64,000 bases of DNA from Faecalispora anaeroviscerum (GTDB lineage: Bacteria; Bacillota; Clostridia; Oscillospirales; Acutalibacteraceae): contig NZ_CANOOQ010000001.1 in the NCBI RefSeq assembly GCF_947568225.1, positions 372,001 to 436,000 on the forward strand, given 5' to 3'. Within the stretch, counting starts at the first letter, position 1. Every line of letters begins with the position of its first letter. The notes beneath the pieces are model-generated. The model was given only the letters and a program-made list of their open reading frames with translations. It had not been told where the DNA came from and ran no database searches. Positions 42,851 to 51,003 of this stretch are shown one piece after another. The position numbers and the translations under genes are program-made.

Positions 42851-42879
42851 ATTATACTCAGACGATAGAAATATGTCAA
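42851..42879 (-). promoter_or_regulatory. Promoter of the type III toxin-antitoxin locus
   Basis: Perfect minus-strand consensus TTGACA (42879-42874), 17-bp spacer, TATAAT (42856-42851). Strong, as needed for an abundant antitoxin RNA. Confidence 0.88.
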
Positions 42880-43019
42880 CGATTAAGAAAAAAGGAGGCT
42901 GACCGATCAATCATGATCGCAATGAGATTACTCAGGTTTTTCACTTTAGCTATTAGTAAGCAGTAAGATAACTTAGAGTATAAACTATTCTTTCTTAATT
43001 GTACGTAACCTGGGTGGGT

Positions 43020-43841
43020 CTAGGAGGTATTAGGGGATTTTTGACCTACCCTCTTTGACAGAAAGGAAGGGCAGGAGAAGTGCTGGGTGTATCCAACTAT
43101 GTGAAAACGAATTACCCGAACGATCTTTGTAATATTTTCTAAAGGATGGAAGAACTTTTTTAGCATGGAAGATACTTTTGTTTTGAATCTTCTGAAGGGG
43201 CGCAATAGTTTATTGCGTTCGTGAGAGGAATACAAATGATAGCGATTATTCCCAAAATCCCCTTGCTCAGATACGTAGTGTTCCTTTTTGATAAAAAGCT
43301 TCTGCACCAACTGCTGGATGAATTTGCATGCAGTATTTTTAGATATGTTGATTGCAAAACACATTTTAGATATTGATGGGCAGGCCAATGAAGAATTTTC
43401 AGAATTCCGGCATCGGTTGAGATACAGTAAAATGCACATTTCCGGTACACTCAGTTCATGCCTAAAATAATCCGTGTCGAACATGAAAAATCCGCCATCC
43501 GTAAGCTGGGCTGTCTGGTATCCATTTGCAGCAAAATGGCCCCATTGATTAAATCTATGGCATTTTGTAATGAGTCCTATCATGGCCAATCGTTCTACCG
43601 AGGCACGAATTGTTTTAGGGTCTTTAATGCCACAGTGAGCTGCTATTGTCTTGCATTTCCGCACAATTCTCTTCTGATTGATAAATCCCCCACAAGACAG
43701 AAAATATGTAAAGACGCAAATGTCCACCGGTTCAAGGCTAAAATATTTGATTTTTTGGTTGGCCTTTTTCAGTTTGGGGGTGTTTTCACATTCTACTTCA
43801 TAGTAGTCAAACAGAATATTAGGAACCTTAATGAAGCTCAT
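43020..43841 (-). CDS. Winged-helix-like protein of the conjugative element
   Basis: 273 residues from ATG 43841 (AAAGGATG before it). Two helix-turn-helix-like stretches are visible: KTIAAHCGIKDPKTIRASVE, and SISKMCFAINISKNTACKFI followed by QQLVQKLFIKK. This resembles winged-helix plasmid or element proteins of replication-initiator or regulator type. The C-terminal ~60 residues are basic and low in complexity. It is neither clearly RepA nor a known regulator; DNA binding is an inference. Confidence 0.55.
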   Translation of the reverse strand: MSFIKVPNILFDYYEVECENTPKLKKANQKIKYFSLEPVDICVFTYFLSCGGFINQKRIVRKCKTIAAHCGIKDPKTIRASVERLAMIGLITKCHRFNQWGHFAANGYQTAQLTDGGFFMFDTDYFRHELSVPEMCILLYLNRCRNSENSSLACPSISKMCFAINISKNTACKFIQQLVQKLFIKKEHYVSEQGDFGNNRYHLYSSHERNKLLRPFRRFKTKVSSMLKKFFHPLENITKIVRVIRFHIVGYTQHFSCPSFLSKRVGQKSPNTS

Positions 43842-43922
43842 GTTGCATCCTTTCAAGAGAAAGGCTATTATTTGGCAATCAATATAACGCCCAATAATAG
43901 CCTTTTTCTAAAATTAATTATT

Positions 43923-44399
43923 TTATTTTCTTTTACTTGCAAACTCCAACTCGAAGCTGGGGTAACCGTTTTTCATACTCATAACAAAATAAGCGTCATA
44001 TGTGCCGGTTCCGTTTTTCTTTTTGATACCAGTTACCAAACATCTGTGCTTAATCGAAAGCAAACCCTTTGCATTCGACTTTGTGAGTTTCTTTCCGAAC
44101 GCTGAGAAGAACTTGTTTTCTTTCCAGAGAGAAAATTTGCAGCCTTCTTTATATCCGCTGCATGAGAATGCCATCTTATTTTCATAAACAGGCTTACCCA
44201 TATATCGGGCAATGGCCAATTTCTTCATGATTGGCTTGTCGAGCAATAGAAGCACCTGAATAGTCTGTCTTGAGGTGCTTTTTAAAGCTTTCAATCACAG
44301 ACCCAGCCATATCTTCAGCTGAAGCTTTTCCAGCTTTGATGTCTTCTTGAATTGTCCACCATAAGGCTGTCATATCGGCCTTTTTAACTAGGTAAGGAA
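43923..44399 (-). pseudogene. topB: Remnant of a topoisomerase III C-terminus
   Basis: Two minus-strand frames join into the zinc-ribbon-like tail found on TopB-type topoisomerases: PYLVKKADMTALWWTIQEDI, then IARQANHEEIGHCPI, and in the next frame GKPVYENKMAFSCSGYKEGC, KFSLWKENKFFSAFGKKLTK. One extra base near 44205 separates the frames. No catalytic part is present, and the reading begins at the terminator of the methyltransferase gene. A decayed module of the conjugative element. Confidence 0.7.
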
Positions 44400-44432
44400 A
44401 AGGCTCTTGCTACAAAAGCATGAGCCTTTTCC
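44396..44432 (-). terminator. Terminator after the cytosine methyltransferase gene
   Basis: GGAAAAGGCTC and GAGCCTTTTCC are perfect 11-bp arms just beyond the methyltransferase stop. Confidence 0.8.
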
Positions 44433-44434
44433 TT

Positions 44435-46348
44435 TTAAACCGCAACAGTGTTATTCAATTCAGACATGGTTGCAATTTTCTTTCGACATTTTTCCGGCCA
44501 GTTAGCACGGGCCAGAGCCGTAGCAAAGGGAGGGGGAACTGAATTCCCGCATTTATGTGTCTGTTCCGTCTTTGGAATGTGTCTACCGTTACAATCCGTT
44601 TCGATCTTATAATCTGATGGGAAGCCCTGTGCTGCGTATAGCTCCCTTGGAGAGAGCATTCGTAGCCCAATGTCAACGATCATGTAATCTATGCCGTGAA
44701 TCGTCACAAGTCCGAACCGATCTTTCGCCGTTACAGTGTCAAGGGGTTTATCTACGGCTTGTCCGGTTCCTTGGCCATAGAATTTAATCAAAAGTGCCTG
44801 TACCTCTGCAAAGTGGCCAGCACCAGATGTGATTGTTCGCAGCGGCTCTGTTACCGGTTGACCGACACAGTTATTATTTAGCTGAATGATGTTTGACGAG
44901 ATTAGCGAGTTATGTCCTGTCTTATTAGAGGTAAGTAATGGCATGCTTTCCACTCTACTGTCTTTTCTAAGCCCTCCGTTAGAATATTTTGAAAGGAAGG
45001 CGGTAACAGCAGCGTGTTTTTCAGTGCTTACGACGGTTCCCAGCGGCTTATTCAAGCCCGGAACACGCGGGGCTTGTCCTTTCCGCTCCCCGTATCCGGT
45101 CTGAATCAGCGTAGCCGCTGCAAGCCCGTAGCGCGGAGTAGTATCAATCGTCTGAATTGGTTGACTGAGGGTTTGCCCACGCACTTCTTTTGCGCTTTTT
45201 TCGCTGTGATACTGGATAAGCGTTGGGGTGATAATACATTGTTCTGCTTTACTGACAATGGTTTTCACCGGCTCCGTAACTTGGTATGATCGATCATCCG
45301 AAAACCCGGTATGCCCAATCGCCGTCATTACCGGCATTACAACACCATGTCCATTTTTTGAGGTCATTGTAGGCATAGGGAAATTTACTGATTGCCCTCG
45401 GAAATTTTCGCCGCCGTGATTCACCTGAACTATGAACGGTTCCGGATTCTCTATTACAAATTTTTCAATTCCACGCGCTATCCGCTTTAATGTGTTTTCC
45501 GCAAGCGGTCTTTTGCGCTCAAATATTGAGGGGCATTCTTGTGACCAATCAATAATTTCCGCTGCGGTACGCCAAGGTTTTAACTTTCCACTTTTGACCG
45601 CTTTACTGTTTGGATCACCATGAGTCGGCTCTGGCCACACAACCGGCTTTCCGTCGTTTCGGAACAGCCCAAATAATTGTTCCCGTGATGTAGGCGCTCC
45701 GTAATCACAGGCCTTTAAAATCTTGAATTCATATTCGTACCCAAGTTCTTTCATAGCTCGACAAAAAGCCCGGAATGTTTCACCGGCTCGTTTTTTATCA
45801 GGTATGAGATATTGTTGGAAAATCGGCACTACTTCTCCCGGCGCGGCAATTTCCGTCACCTCTATAACCTCTCCTGTTTTCTCATCAATTCCTTCGACAC
45901 GCTTTAATACTCGCCCTGACTTTTTATCCCGTGCGGCAACCAATGGACCCCACGTCATAAATTCTTTTACATTTTCCATGCTAACGATTCGGGGATGCAC
46001 TGTTCCGGCCCACTTTACAATAACCCACGCAAGGCCACGAATATGCTTTTTTACCGGCTTTCCACCTTTTGCGCGGGAAAAGTGGGTGCAATCCGGGGAA
46101 AAGTGCGCCCATCCCACCGGGCGACCGGCGCAGGCCTTGCGCGGGTCAACATTAAAAATATTTTCATTGTAATGTTTTGTATATGGATGATTCTTTTTGT
46201 GCATGGCGATTGCCGTAGCATCATGGTTAATACCAATCGATACTGGCTCTCCAATCGCAAACTCGAAGCCTGTCGACCATCCACCACCGCCGCAGAAACC
46301 ATCAATTGTAATTTCATCAAATAAATTGATTTGGATTTTTGCTTTCAT
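44435..46348 (-). CDS. DNA C5-cytosine methyltransferase with repeated target-recognition region
   Basis: 637 residues. Motif I is DGFCGGGGWSTGF (16-28). The catalytic Cys is in SPDCTHFSRAKGG (Cys87), ENV is at 125-127, motif VIII is YGAPTSREQLFGLFR (216-230) and motif X is CGNSVPPPFATALA (600-613). Between about 317 and 550 lie roughly seven copies of a short module of the form QP-x2-T-(I/V)-(T/S), for example SQPIQTIDT, NKPLGTVVS, TEPLRTITS, DKPLDTVTA. No restriction enzyme is next to it, so it is probably an orphan enzyme protecting the element's DNA. The adenine methyltransferase gene precedes it by 38 bp. Confidence 0.92.
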   Translation of the reverse strand: MKAKIQINLFDEITIDGFCGGGGWSTGFEFAIGEPVSIGINHDATAIAMHKKNHPYTKHYNENIFNVDPRKACAGRPVGWAHFSPDCTHFSRAKGGKPVKKHIRGLAWVIVKWAGTVHPRIVSMENVKEFMTWGPLVAARDKKSGRVLKRVEGIDEKTGEVIEVTEIAAPGEVVPIFQQYLIPDKKRAGETFRAFCRAMKELGYEYEFKILKACDYGAPTSREQLFGLFRNDGKPVVWPEPTHGDPNSKAVKSGKLKPWRTAAEIIDWSQECPSIFERKRPLAENTLKRIARGIEKFVIENPEPFIVQVNHGGENFRGQSVNFPMPTMTSKNGHGVVMPVMTAIGHTGFSDDRSYQVTEPVKTIVSKAEQCIITPTLIQYHSEKSAKEVRGQTLSQPIQTIDTTPRYGLAAATLIQTGYGERKGQAPRVPGLNKPLGTVVSTEKHAAVTAFLSKYSNGGLRKDSRVESMPLLTSNKTGHNSLISSNIIQLNNNCVGQPVTEPLRTITSGAGHFAEVQALLIKFYGQGTGQAVDKPLDTVTAKDRFGLVTIHGIDYMIVDIGLRMLSPRELYAAQGFPSDYKIETDCNGRHIPKTEQTHKCGNSVPPPFATALARANWPEKCRKKIATMSELNNTVAV

Positions 46349-46386
46349 TTCATCACCCTCTGTTTTTCAAAGTAGAACATAAATTG

Positions 46387-47208
46387 TTATCCTAATTTAA
46401 AAAAGCACAAATTTTCATTTGGTATAGATTTAATCCACAGAGTTTCCGTTCTGTGCTTACCTTTTTCTGCAGTAGTGACAGTCTGGTCTTTAGTCCAGCC
46501 CTGCAGTATATCGTTATACATATCATTGTCATACCCGGACAGCAGCACAGGGCCTTGATGATCTCTAAGAGCTTCCAGCATTTCTTCATGATCTGCATCT
46601 GTCATTTCATAGGCATACTGCTTTTTCATCTTCCTGGTGCTGAGCAGATATGGCGGATCTGCGTAGATTAACACATTGGGTCGGTTAAACCGCTGGATTA
46701 ATTCGAGAGCGGGTTTATTTTCTATTTGTACTTCTTTCAAGCGACTTACAATTTCCATAACCCATTTTGGCAAGCGATTCCAGTATTCCACTGCATAACT
46801 GTTTTCACGGCCAGCAATATCATTTTTCCAACCACTTTTACAGTAAGTTCGAAATCCGTGACCCATCCACGTTTTCATTAAAAAAAGTCGTGCGCGTTCA
46901 AACGGATCTTCCGAAAGTGAATTGAAAGCAGTGTAATATTCTTCTCTAGCGTACGGCGTTACTTCGATCAACATGGCTAATTTTTCAGCATCCTCACGAA
47001 TGCACCGGAACAAGTTCACCACGTCTCCATCAATATCATTGATCGTTTCAATATGTGATGCAGGTTTGCGAAAGAACACTCCTCCACTGCCAAAATAAGG
47101 CTCAAGATAGCTGTGATGTTCTGGCATATGTCCAATAATCCAGTCAGCAATGCGCCATTTTGCACCTGGGTATTTTATAACCGTTCTTAGCTGTTGCAAT
47201 GTGTTCAT
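46387..47208 (-). CDS. D12-class DNA N6-adenine methyltransferase
   Basis: 273 residues of the Dam/D12 family. The N-terminal VIKYPGAKWRIADWI is followed by the SAM-binding YLEPYFGSGGVFF (motif I) and the catalytic IYADPPYLLSTR (DPPY). The start is uncertain: ATG 47208 has GGAG directly against it, and a TTG at 47220 is possible. It forms a pair with the downstream cytosine methyltransferase, without a nuclease gene. The likely role is to shield incoming element DNA from host restriction; target site unknown. Confidence 0.9.
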   Translation of the reverse strand: MNTLQQLRTVIKYPGAKWRIADWIIGHMPEHHSYLEPYFGSGGVFFRKPASHIETINDIDGDVVNLFRCIREDAEKLAMLIEVTPYAREEYYTAFNSLSEDPFERARLFLMKTWMGHGFRTYCKSGWKNDIAGRENSYAVEYWNRLPKWVMEIVSRLKEVQIENKPALELIQRFNRPNVLIYADPPYLLSTRKMKKQYAYEMTDADHEEMLEALRDHQGPVLLSGYDNDMYNDILQGWTKDQTVTTAEKGKHRTETLWIKSIPNENLCFFKLG

Positions 47209-47236
47209 CTCCAATCTCAATTCATTGCATGTGCAA

Positions 47237-48247
47237 TTATTTTAGATAACCTTTTGGATCAACTGCACTCCCGTTTTTTCTTACCTCGAAATGACAGTGG
47301 TTGCCGGTTGACTCCCCTGTACTTCCAACCAACGCTATTACTGTCCCTTGTTTAACCGTTGAACCAGCTGGAACCAACAGCTGACTGCAATGAGCATACA
47401 AAGTGCTGTAGGTTTCATCGTGTTTAATCAATATCACATTCCCATAACGATTAAATCCATTGTCAGCGCTGCCAAATCCAGAAAAGACTACTGTGCCACT
47501 TGCTGAAGCATATATTTTCGTTCCTTCTGGTGCTGCAAAGTCGATTCCCTTATGAAGCTCTCCCCATCGATACCCATAGCCGCTCGTTATGCTATAGGTT
47601 CCAGTAGCCAGAGGGTAATGAAAGGTTCCGTTACCCGAAGGATATAAAAGGGAATAGTACCGCAACACATGACTAACATAATCAGAATCGCCGTAGCCAG
47701 TCCATCCTAATTGAGTGGCTTTGAGTTCAGAAAAGGCTACAGCATTTTGTTTACTGTAGCCTCCTTGAGCAGCTGCCCATGATATATAACCGCCTCCGAA
47801 ATTGTATCCTTGCAACGCTAAGCTGATCCCTGAAATATCATCAGGCGATTTTACTTTCGCCGCCCTAATGCAACTGGCCAAATATTGAGTACCAATTTTA
47901 ATTGAATAATCCGGATCAGTAATCCCTCCGGGCTGTTGTGGGTAATCTAAATTATAAGGACTCTCGGAACACTGCATTGGATCGTTTCCGGCTCCACCAC
48001 TTTCTTGCTGCATGACGGCCATTACCAAGGCGGCATAGTCGGATATATCAAACTGTTTGCAATATTTTTCTATGCTTGCCTGGTAGGAAAGAACGCCTTC
48101 TGAATAACCGCCGAACGATGTGTTTGACTGGCCAAGCGCCGCGCCGATAGTTGTCAGTGTAACAATAAGAATAATAAGAGGGAACAGCAGCAAAAAACAT
48201 AAAGAACCTATTCCGAACAATATGAAAATCCGTTTTATGTTTATCAC
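47237..48247 (-). CDS. Conjugative peptidoglycan hydrolase: lysozyme-like plus M23 peptidase
   Basis: 336 residues. A hydrophobic N-terminal anchor (about 8-36) is followed by a bacteriophage-lysozyme-like transglycosylase domain (VMAVMQQESGG, then LALQGYNFGGGYI) and a C-terminal LytM/M23 peptidase with metal ligands in HKGIDFAAPEG and HCHFEVRKNG. Such two-domain enzymes are the VirB1-like component of Gram-positive type IV secretion, locally opening the wall for the transfer channel. It lies 8 bp after the relaxase gene. Confidence 0.92.
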   Translation of the reverse strand: MINIKRIFILFGIGSLCFLLLFPLIILIVTLTTIGAALGQSNTSFGGYSEGVLSYQASIEKYCKQFDISDYAALVMAVMQQESGGAGNDPMQCSESPYNLDYPQQPGGITDPDYSIKIGTQYLASCIRAAKVKSPDDISGISLALQGYNFGGGYISWAAAQGGYSKQNAVAFSELKATQLGWTGYGDSDYVSHVLRYYSLLYPSGNGTFHYPLATGTYSITSGYGYRWGELHKGIDFAAPEGTKIYASASGTVVFSGFGSADNGFNRYGNVILIKHDETYSTLYAHCSQLLVPAGSTVKQGTVIALVGSTGESTGNHCHFEVRKNGSAVDPKGYLK

Positions 48248-48255
48248 TTATTTCA

Positions 48256-49512
48256 TCACCTATCTTCATAATCCTGCCCGGCCTGTTCAATTGCCTGTTG
48301 CAGTTTTCTGAATTCCATCTGATTCCTCGCGCTGGTATAATTTTTTTTAAGAGCCTTTTTTAACTCATGCAAGCTGTCTGACCTGCTTCGGTAGAGGTGC
48401 TTCTTTTCTCTCAACCTTTGTATTGCCTGAGCAGAATGCTTACCTTTGGTTAGATCAGGCTTTATCAGTTTGTCATACTGCCGCATTTCGGTCAGCAACG
48501 CATTTCCCATACGGGTATAGAGATCAGAAATTTTATTGTCCGTATAGTTTTCATACAGCTTTGTTTTACCAGCACCATAAACACCCTTCAAAAAATTTTG
48601 TTCTTCTTTTAACCGTGCCTTCAGCTTTTCAAAATCCTCTTTGTGGTAACGCTCGATGTACTGTTTAGTAAAAGTGTCAATGTCTGGCCGGACATCGTGC
48701 AGAGCATTCATGTTATAAAACCACATTCTTTTATCGCTCGGCAATTTGTTATATATGTTGAGGAAGGCTCCCTTCATCTGAGCATCCTCATAAGACAAAT
48801 TTTCTTTCTTCTGTGAAAGGATATTTTTTCGAATAATCTCGTTGATCTCTTTCAACTGATCGGAACGATCCACAATGTTGTTTACTACTTTTGATTTCAT
48901 CTTTGTGAATGTTCCTTTTTTCAAACCTCCTTTGAATTGTGTTTTGATTTCACCAGTGCCGTCTTCCTCTTTGACAAAAAAGTCTTTCTTTTTTCTGGTG
49001 GGGGATGGTTCGACAACAGCGATATGGACATGAATATTATCCGTATTAAAATGAATGGAAGCACTCCAAACAGCGGAGGCTTCCATTCCTTCATTTTTAA
49101 GCATTTCCTTCATGGCCAAGCGCGTGATGCTCCGCATCTTCGCTTCATCCACCATTCCGGTTTTGCTATCATATATTCCGTGCTGCTCTAAAAATTGATT
49201 ATCAAAGCTCAGAACATTCTGCCACATAGGGCTATCCGCTGCTTGCGCTCTTTCAAACTGTTTTTTCAAATTCTTTTTCTCTTCCGGGCTAAGTCTATCC
49301 TTGGTTTCCGTGAACAAAGCAGAAGTCCTTTCTGACTTTGAATTAAACTGAGGCTTCTGCTTTTTAGGGTTATCCATATAATCATCAACGTAAGCGGAAT
49401 ACGAATCAAAAGCTGAATTTCGAATGGCTTCGCTGCGATCAATGTAATTGATGTAAGAAGAAAACTTATCCTTTGAAAAAACAAATCTTGAAGCAAGAAT
49501 TACGCCAGGAAT
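48256..49512 (-). CDS. mobL: MobL-type relaxase
   Basis: About 418 residues. The histidine motif is HFNTDNIHVHIAVVEPSP, with the HxH metal triad of relaxases. The upstream in-frame 45 codons encode PGVILASRFVFSKDKFSSYI, then NYIDRSEAIRNSAFDSYSAY, fitting the MobL N-terminus with a candidate catalytic Tyr. No ATG exists there. The best start is ATT 49512 behind AAGGGATG, since a stop lies two codons upstream; an ATG at 49377 would delete the conserved part. The enzyme nicks oriT and pilots the strand into the recipient. The C-terminal half is helical and basic. Confidence 0.85.
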   Translation of the reverse strand: MPGVILASRFVFSKDKFSSYINYIDRSEAIRNSAFDSYSAYVDDYMDNPKKQKPQFNSKSERTSALFTETKDRLSPEEKKNLKKQFERAQAADSPMWQNVLSFDNQFLEQHGIYDSKTGMVDEAKMRSITRLAMKEMLKNEGMEASAVWSASIHFNTDNIHVHIAVVEPSPTRKKKDFFVKEEDGTGEIKTQFKGGLKKGTFTKMKSKVVNNIVDRSDQLKEINEIIRKNILSQKKENLSYEDAQMKGAFLNIYNKLPSDKRMWFYNMNALHDVRPDIDTFTKQYIERYHKEDFEKLKARLKEEQNFLKGVYGAGKTKLYENYTDNKISDLYTRMGNALLTEMRQYDKLIKPDLTKGKHSAQAIQRLREKKHLYRSRSDSLHELKKALKKNYTSARNQMEFRKLQQAIEQAGQDYEDR

Positions 49513-49526
49513 AGTGCATCATCCCT

Positions 49527-50051
49527 TCACTGAACGCGATACATGTTTTGAGGTGGCCGGGTAATTGGAATTCCTTTTAATGTGCGAAAGGCTGTCAATG
49601 GTTTTGCTTCATCGTATAAAATCGGATCATCCAAGATTAGTGCATAGTTACAATTGAGAGAGTCGTTATTATCGAAAAAGCCAATCTCTTTTAAGTAAGC
49701 ATTAAATTTTTTTGACTTGAACCATCCTTCGTTCAAATTTGGGGTGATCCCTTTTAAGCTGCACCAATGCAAATATGTTTCTTTCATAAAGAAAAACCGT
49801 TGTTTAATAAGTGCAGAATCGGGATACATTTTATTCCAATAGTGAAGACAATAAGCCCCAGACACGGTAACTTCCCCAATCACTTTACCGGAACCACCTT
49901 TATTTTTTGTTTCATAAATATAAGCCAGAATATCTTCTAATGGGTATCCTGTGTCCATGCCTTTTAAAACTTTTTTTCTGAAATCAAATGGTTTATACTT
50001 CGTAAAAATCATCTTAGAATAAGGGGGATTTACGCTAATGATAACATTCAT
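49527..50051 (-). CDS. ASCH-like domain protein
   Basis: 174 residues. ISVNPPYSKMIFTKYKPFDFRK near the N-terminus and GKVIGEVTVSGAY match the shape of ASCH/PUA-like nucleic-acid-binding domains. Such genes are frequent in conjugative elements. It precedes the relaxase by 14 bp. Binding of RNA or modified DNA is a guess from the fold. Confidence 0.6.
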   Translation of the reverse strand: MNVIISVNPPYSKMIFTKYKPFDFRKKVLKGMDTGYPLEDILAYIYETKNKGGSGKVIGEVTVSGAYCLHYWNKMYPDSALIKQRFFFMKETYLHWCSLKGITPNLNEGWFKSKKFNAYLKEIGFFDNNDSLNCNYALILDDPILYDEAKPLTAFRTLKGIPITRPPQNMYRVQ

Positions 50052-50060
50052 GTTTTTCCC

Positions 50061-50528
50061 TCACAACAAAAATTCGTCTTCTGAAAGAGTCGCCGCTTCC
50101 AGACTTGGTTCAACCTGTACTCTGTTTTTTTCTACCGCCTTATCCAATTTCTTCTGACGGAAGTTAGCAATTCGGTCTTTCACAGTTTGTCGAGCCTGTG
50201 TCAGCTGCGGAGTCTCCTTATCAATCAGCGTTTTGAATCCCGAATAAGAAAGAAGAGAATTGAGCAGCAACAAAATTACCTCACTGTTTCGATCTGCGTT
50301 ATTCGAACCAAGACGAATTCTGGTTAAAGGGTCTTTCAGTTCTTCGGCTACTTGCTTCGCCAGAGATTCCACTAATACTCTGGTAGCGGGAACATCGTTT
50401 TTGTGTTTGTGATCGTCCACCACTCCGGCCAAAGCAGCTGCTAAAGAAGGTAGGTGCTTTTCGTCTCTATACCGCTGCAAGTATTCTAAAGTGGATTCAT
50501 CCAGCAAAAATTCTTTTCGCTTTTTCAT
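50061..50528 (-). CDS. Conjugation accessory protein, unknown
   Basis: 155 residues, highly charged and helical, without membrane segments. It overlaps the ribbon-helix-helix gene by 4 bp and lies in the mobilisation operon. I recognise no domain. The position between the ribbon-helix-helix protein and relaxase suggests a relaxosome component (inference). Confidence 0.6.
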   Translation of the reverse strand: MKKRKEFLLDESTLEYLQRYRDEKHLPSLAAALAGVVDDHKHKNDVPATRVLVESLAKQVAEELKDPLTRIRLGSNNADRNSEVILLLLNSLLSYSGFKTLIDKETPQLTQARQTVKDRIANFRQKKLDKAVEKNRVQVEPSLEAATLSEDEFLL

Positions 50529-50767
50529 TCTTCATCATCCACCACTTCCATAATTTTTTGAAGCGCATCTGTATTGTGATAGATTACCCGCAAGCATTTA
50601 TCAACCATAGACTGATACCGATCTTCAAAGCTTTTAAACTCTTCCAGTGCGGTAAAATTTTGAATCATGTTTACGAGAAAAGTATTTCGAGAAACATCTT
50701 GCTTCGTCGCAAGTTCATCAATTTTTTTGACAGCGGCAGGATCAACACCACGCACTTTGATTTCCAT
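50525..50767 (-). CDS. Ribbon-helix-helix protein, probable relaxosome accessory (MobC-like role)
   Basis: 80 residues. MEIKVRGVDPAAVKKIDELA, then TKQDVSRNTFLVNMIQNF, is a ribbon-helix-helix fold. As first gene of the mobilisation operon, next to a palindrome-rich region, it probably binds oriT and assists the relaxase. The C-terminal half is acidic. Confidence 0.72.
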   Translation of the reverse strand: MEIKVRGVDPAAVKKIDELATKQDVSRNTFLVNMIQNFTALEEFKSFEDRYQSMVDKCLRVIYHNTDALQKIMEVVDDEE

Positions 50768-50797
50768 TCTTTATCAACTCCAATCGTTTTAGAAAAT

Positions 50798-50900
50798 ACG
50801 GAATCCACCCGGATTCCGTGTGTAAAAACATACGGATTTCAATATTGCACTGTACCCACTGATTCGTTAGGCTTTGCCTAACTCCCCACATACTGTGGGG
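50798..50900. other. Candidate origin of transfer (oriT)
   Basis: The 236-bp gap between the transfer and mobilisation operons holds three hairpins: ACGGAATCC/GGATTCCGT (50798-50819), GTTAGGC/GCCTAAC (50866-50882) and CCCCACA/TGTGGGG (50884-50900). Its place directly before the ribbon-helix-helix and relaxase genes is where oriT normally lies. No nic site can be named. Confidence 0.5.
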
Positions 50901-51003
50901 ACAGAATCCCCTTATGCTCTTAACCTAAAAAGTCGCGTTCCACGCTGATCCTTTTCAGGTTAAACTTTTCGTCCTAGCCGGACGGGCATCTAAGAAAAAA
51001 GCG

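Noticed and set aside
45723..46172. 149-residue plus-strand open frame inside the methyltransferase region
   Set aside because: Antisense shadow of the cytosine methyltransferase gene; no ribosome site and low-complexity composition.
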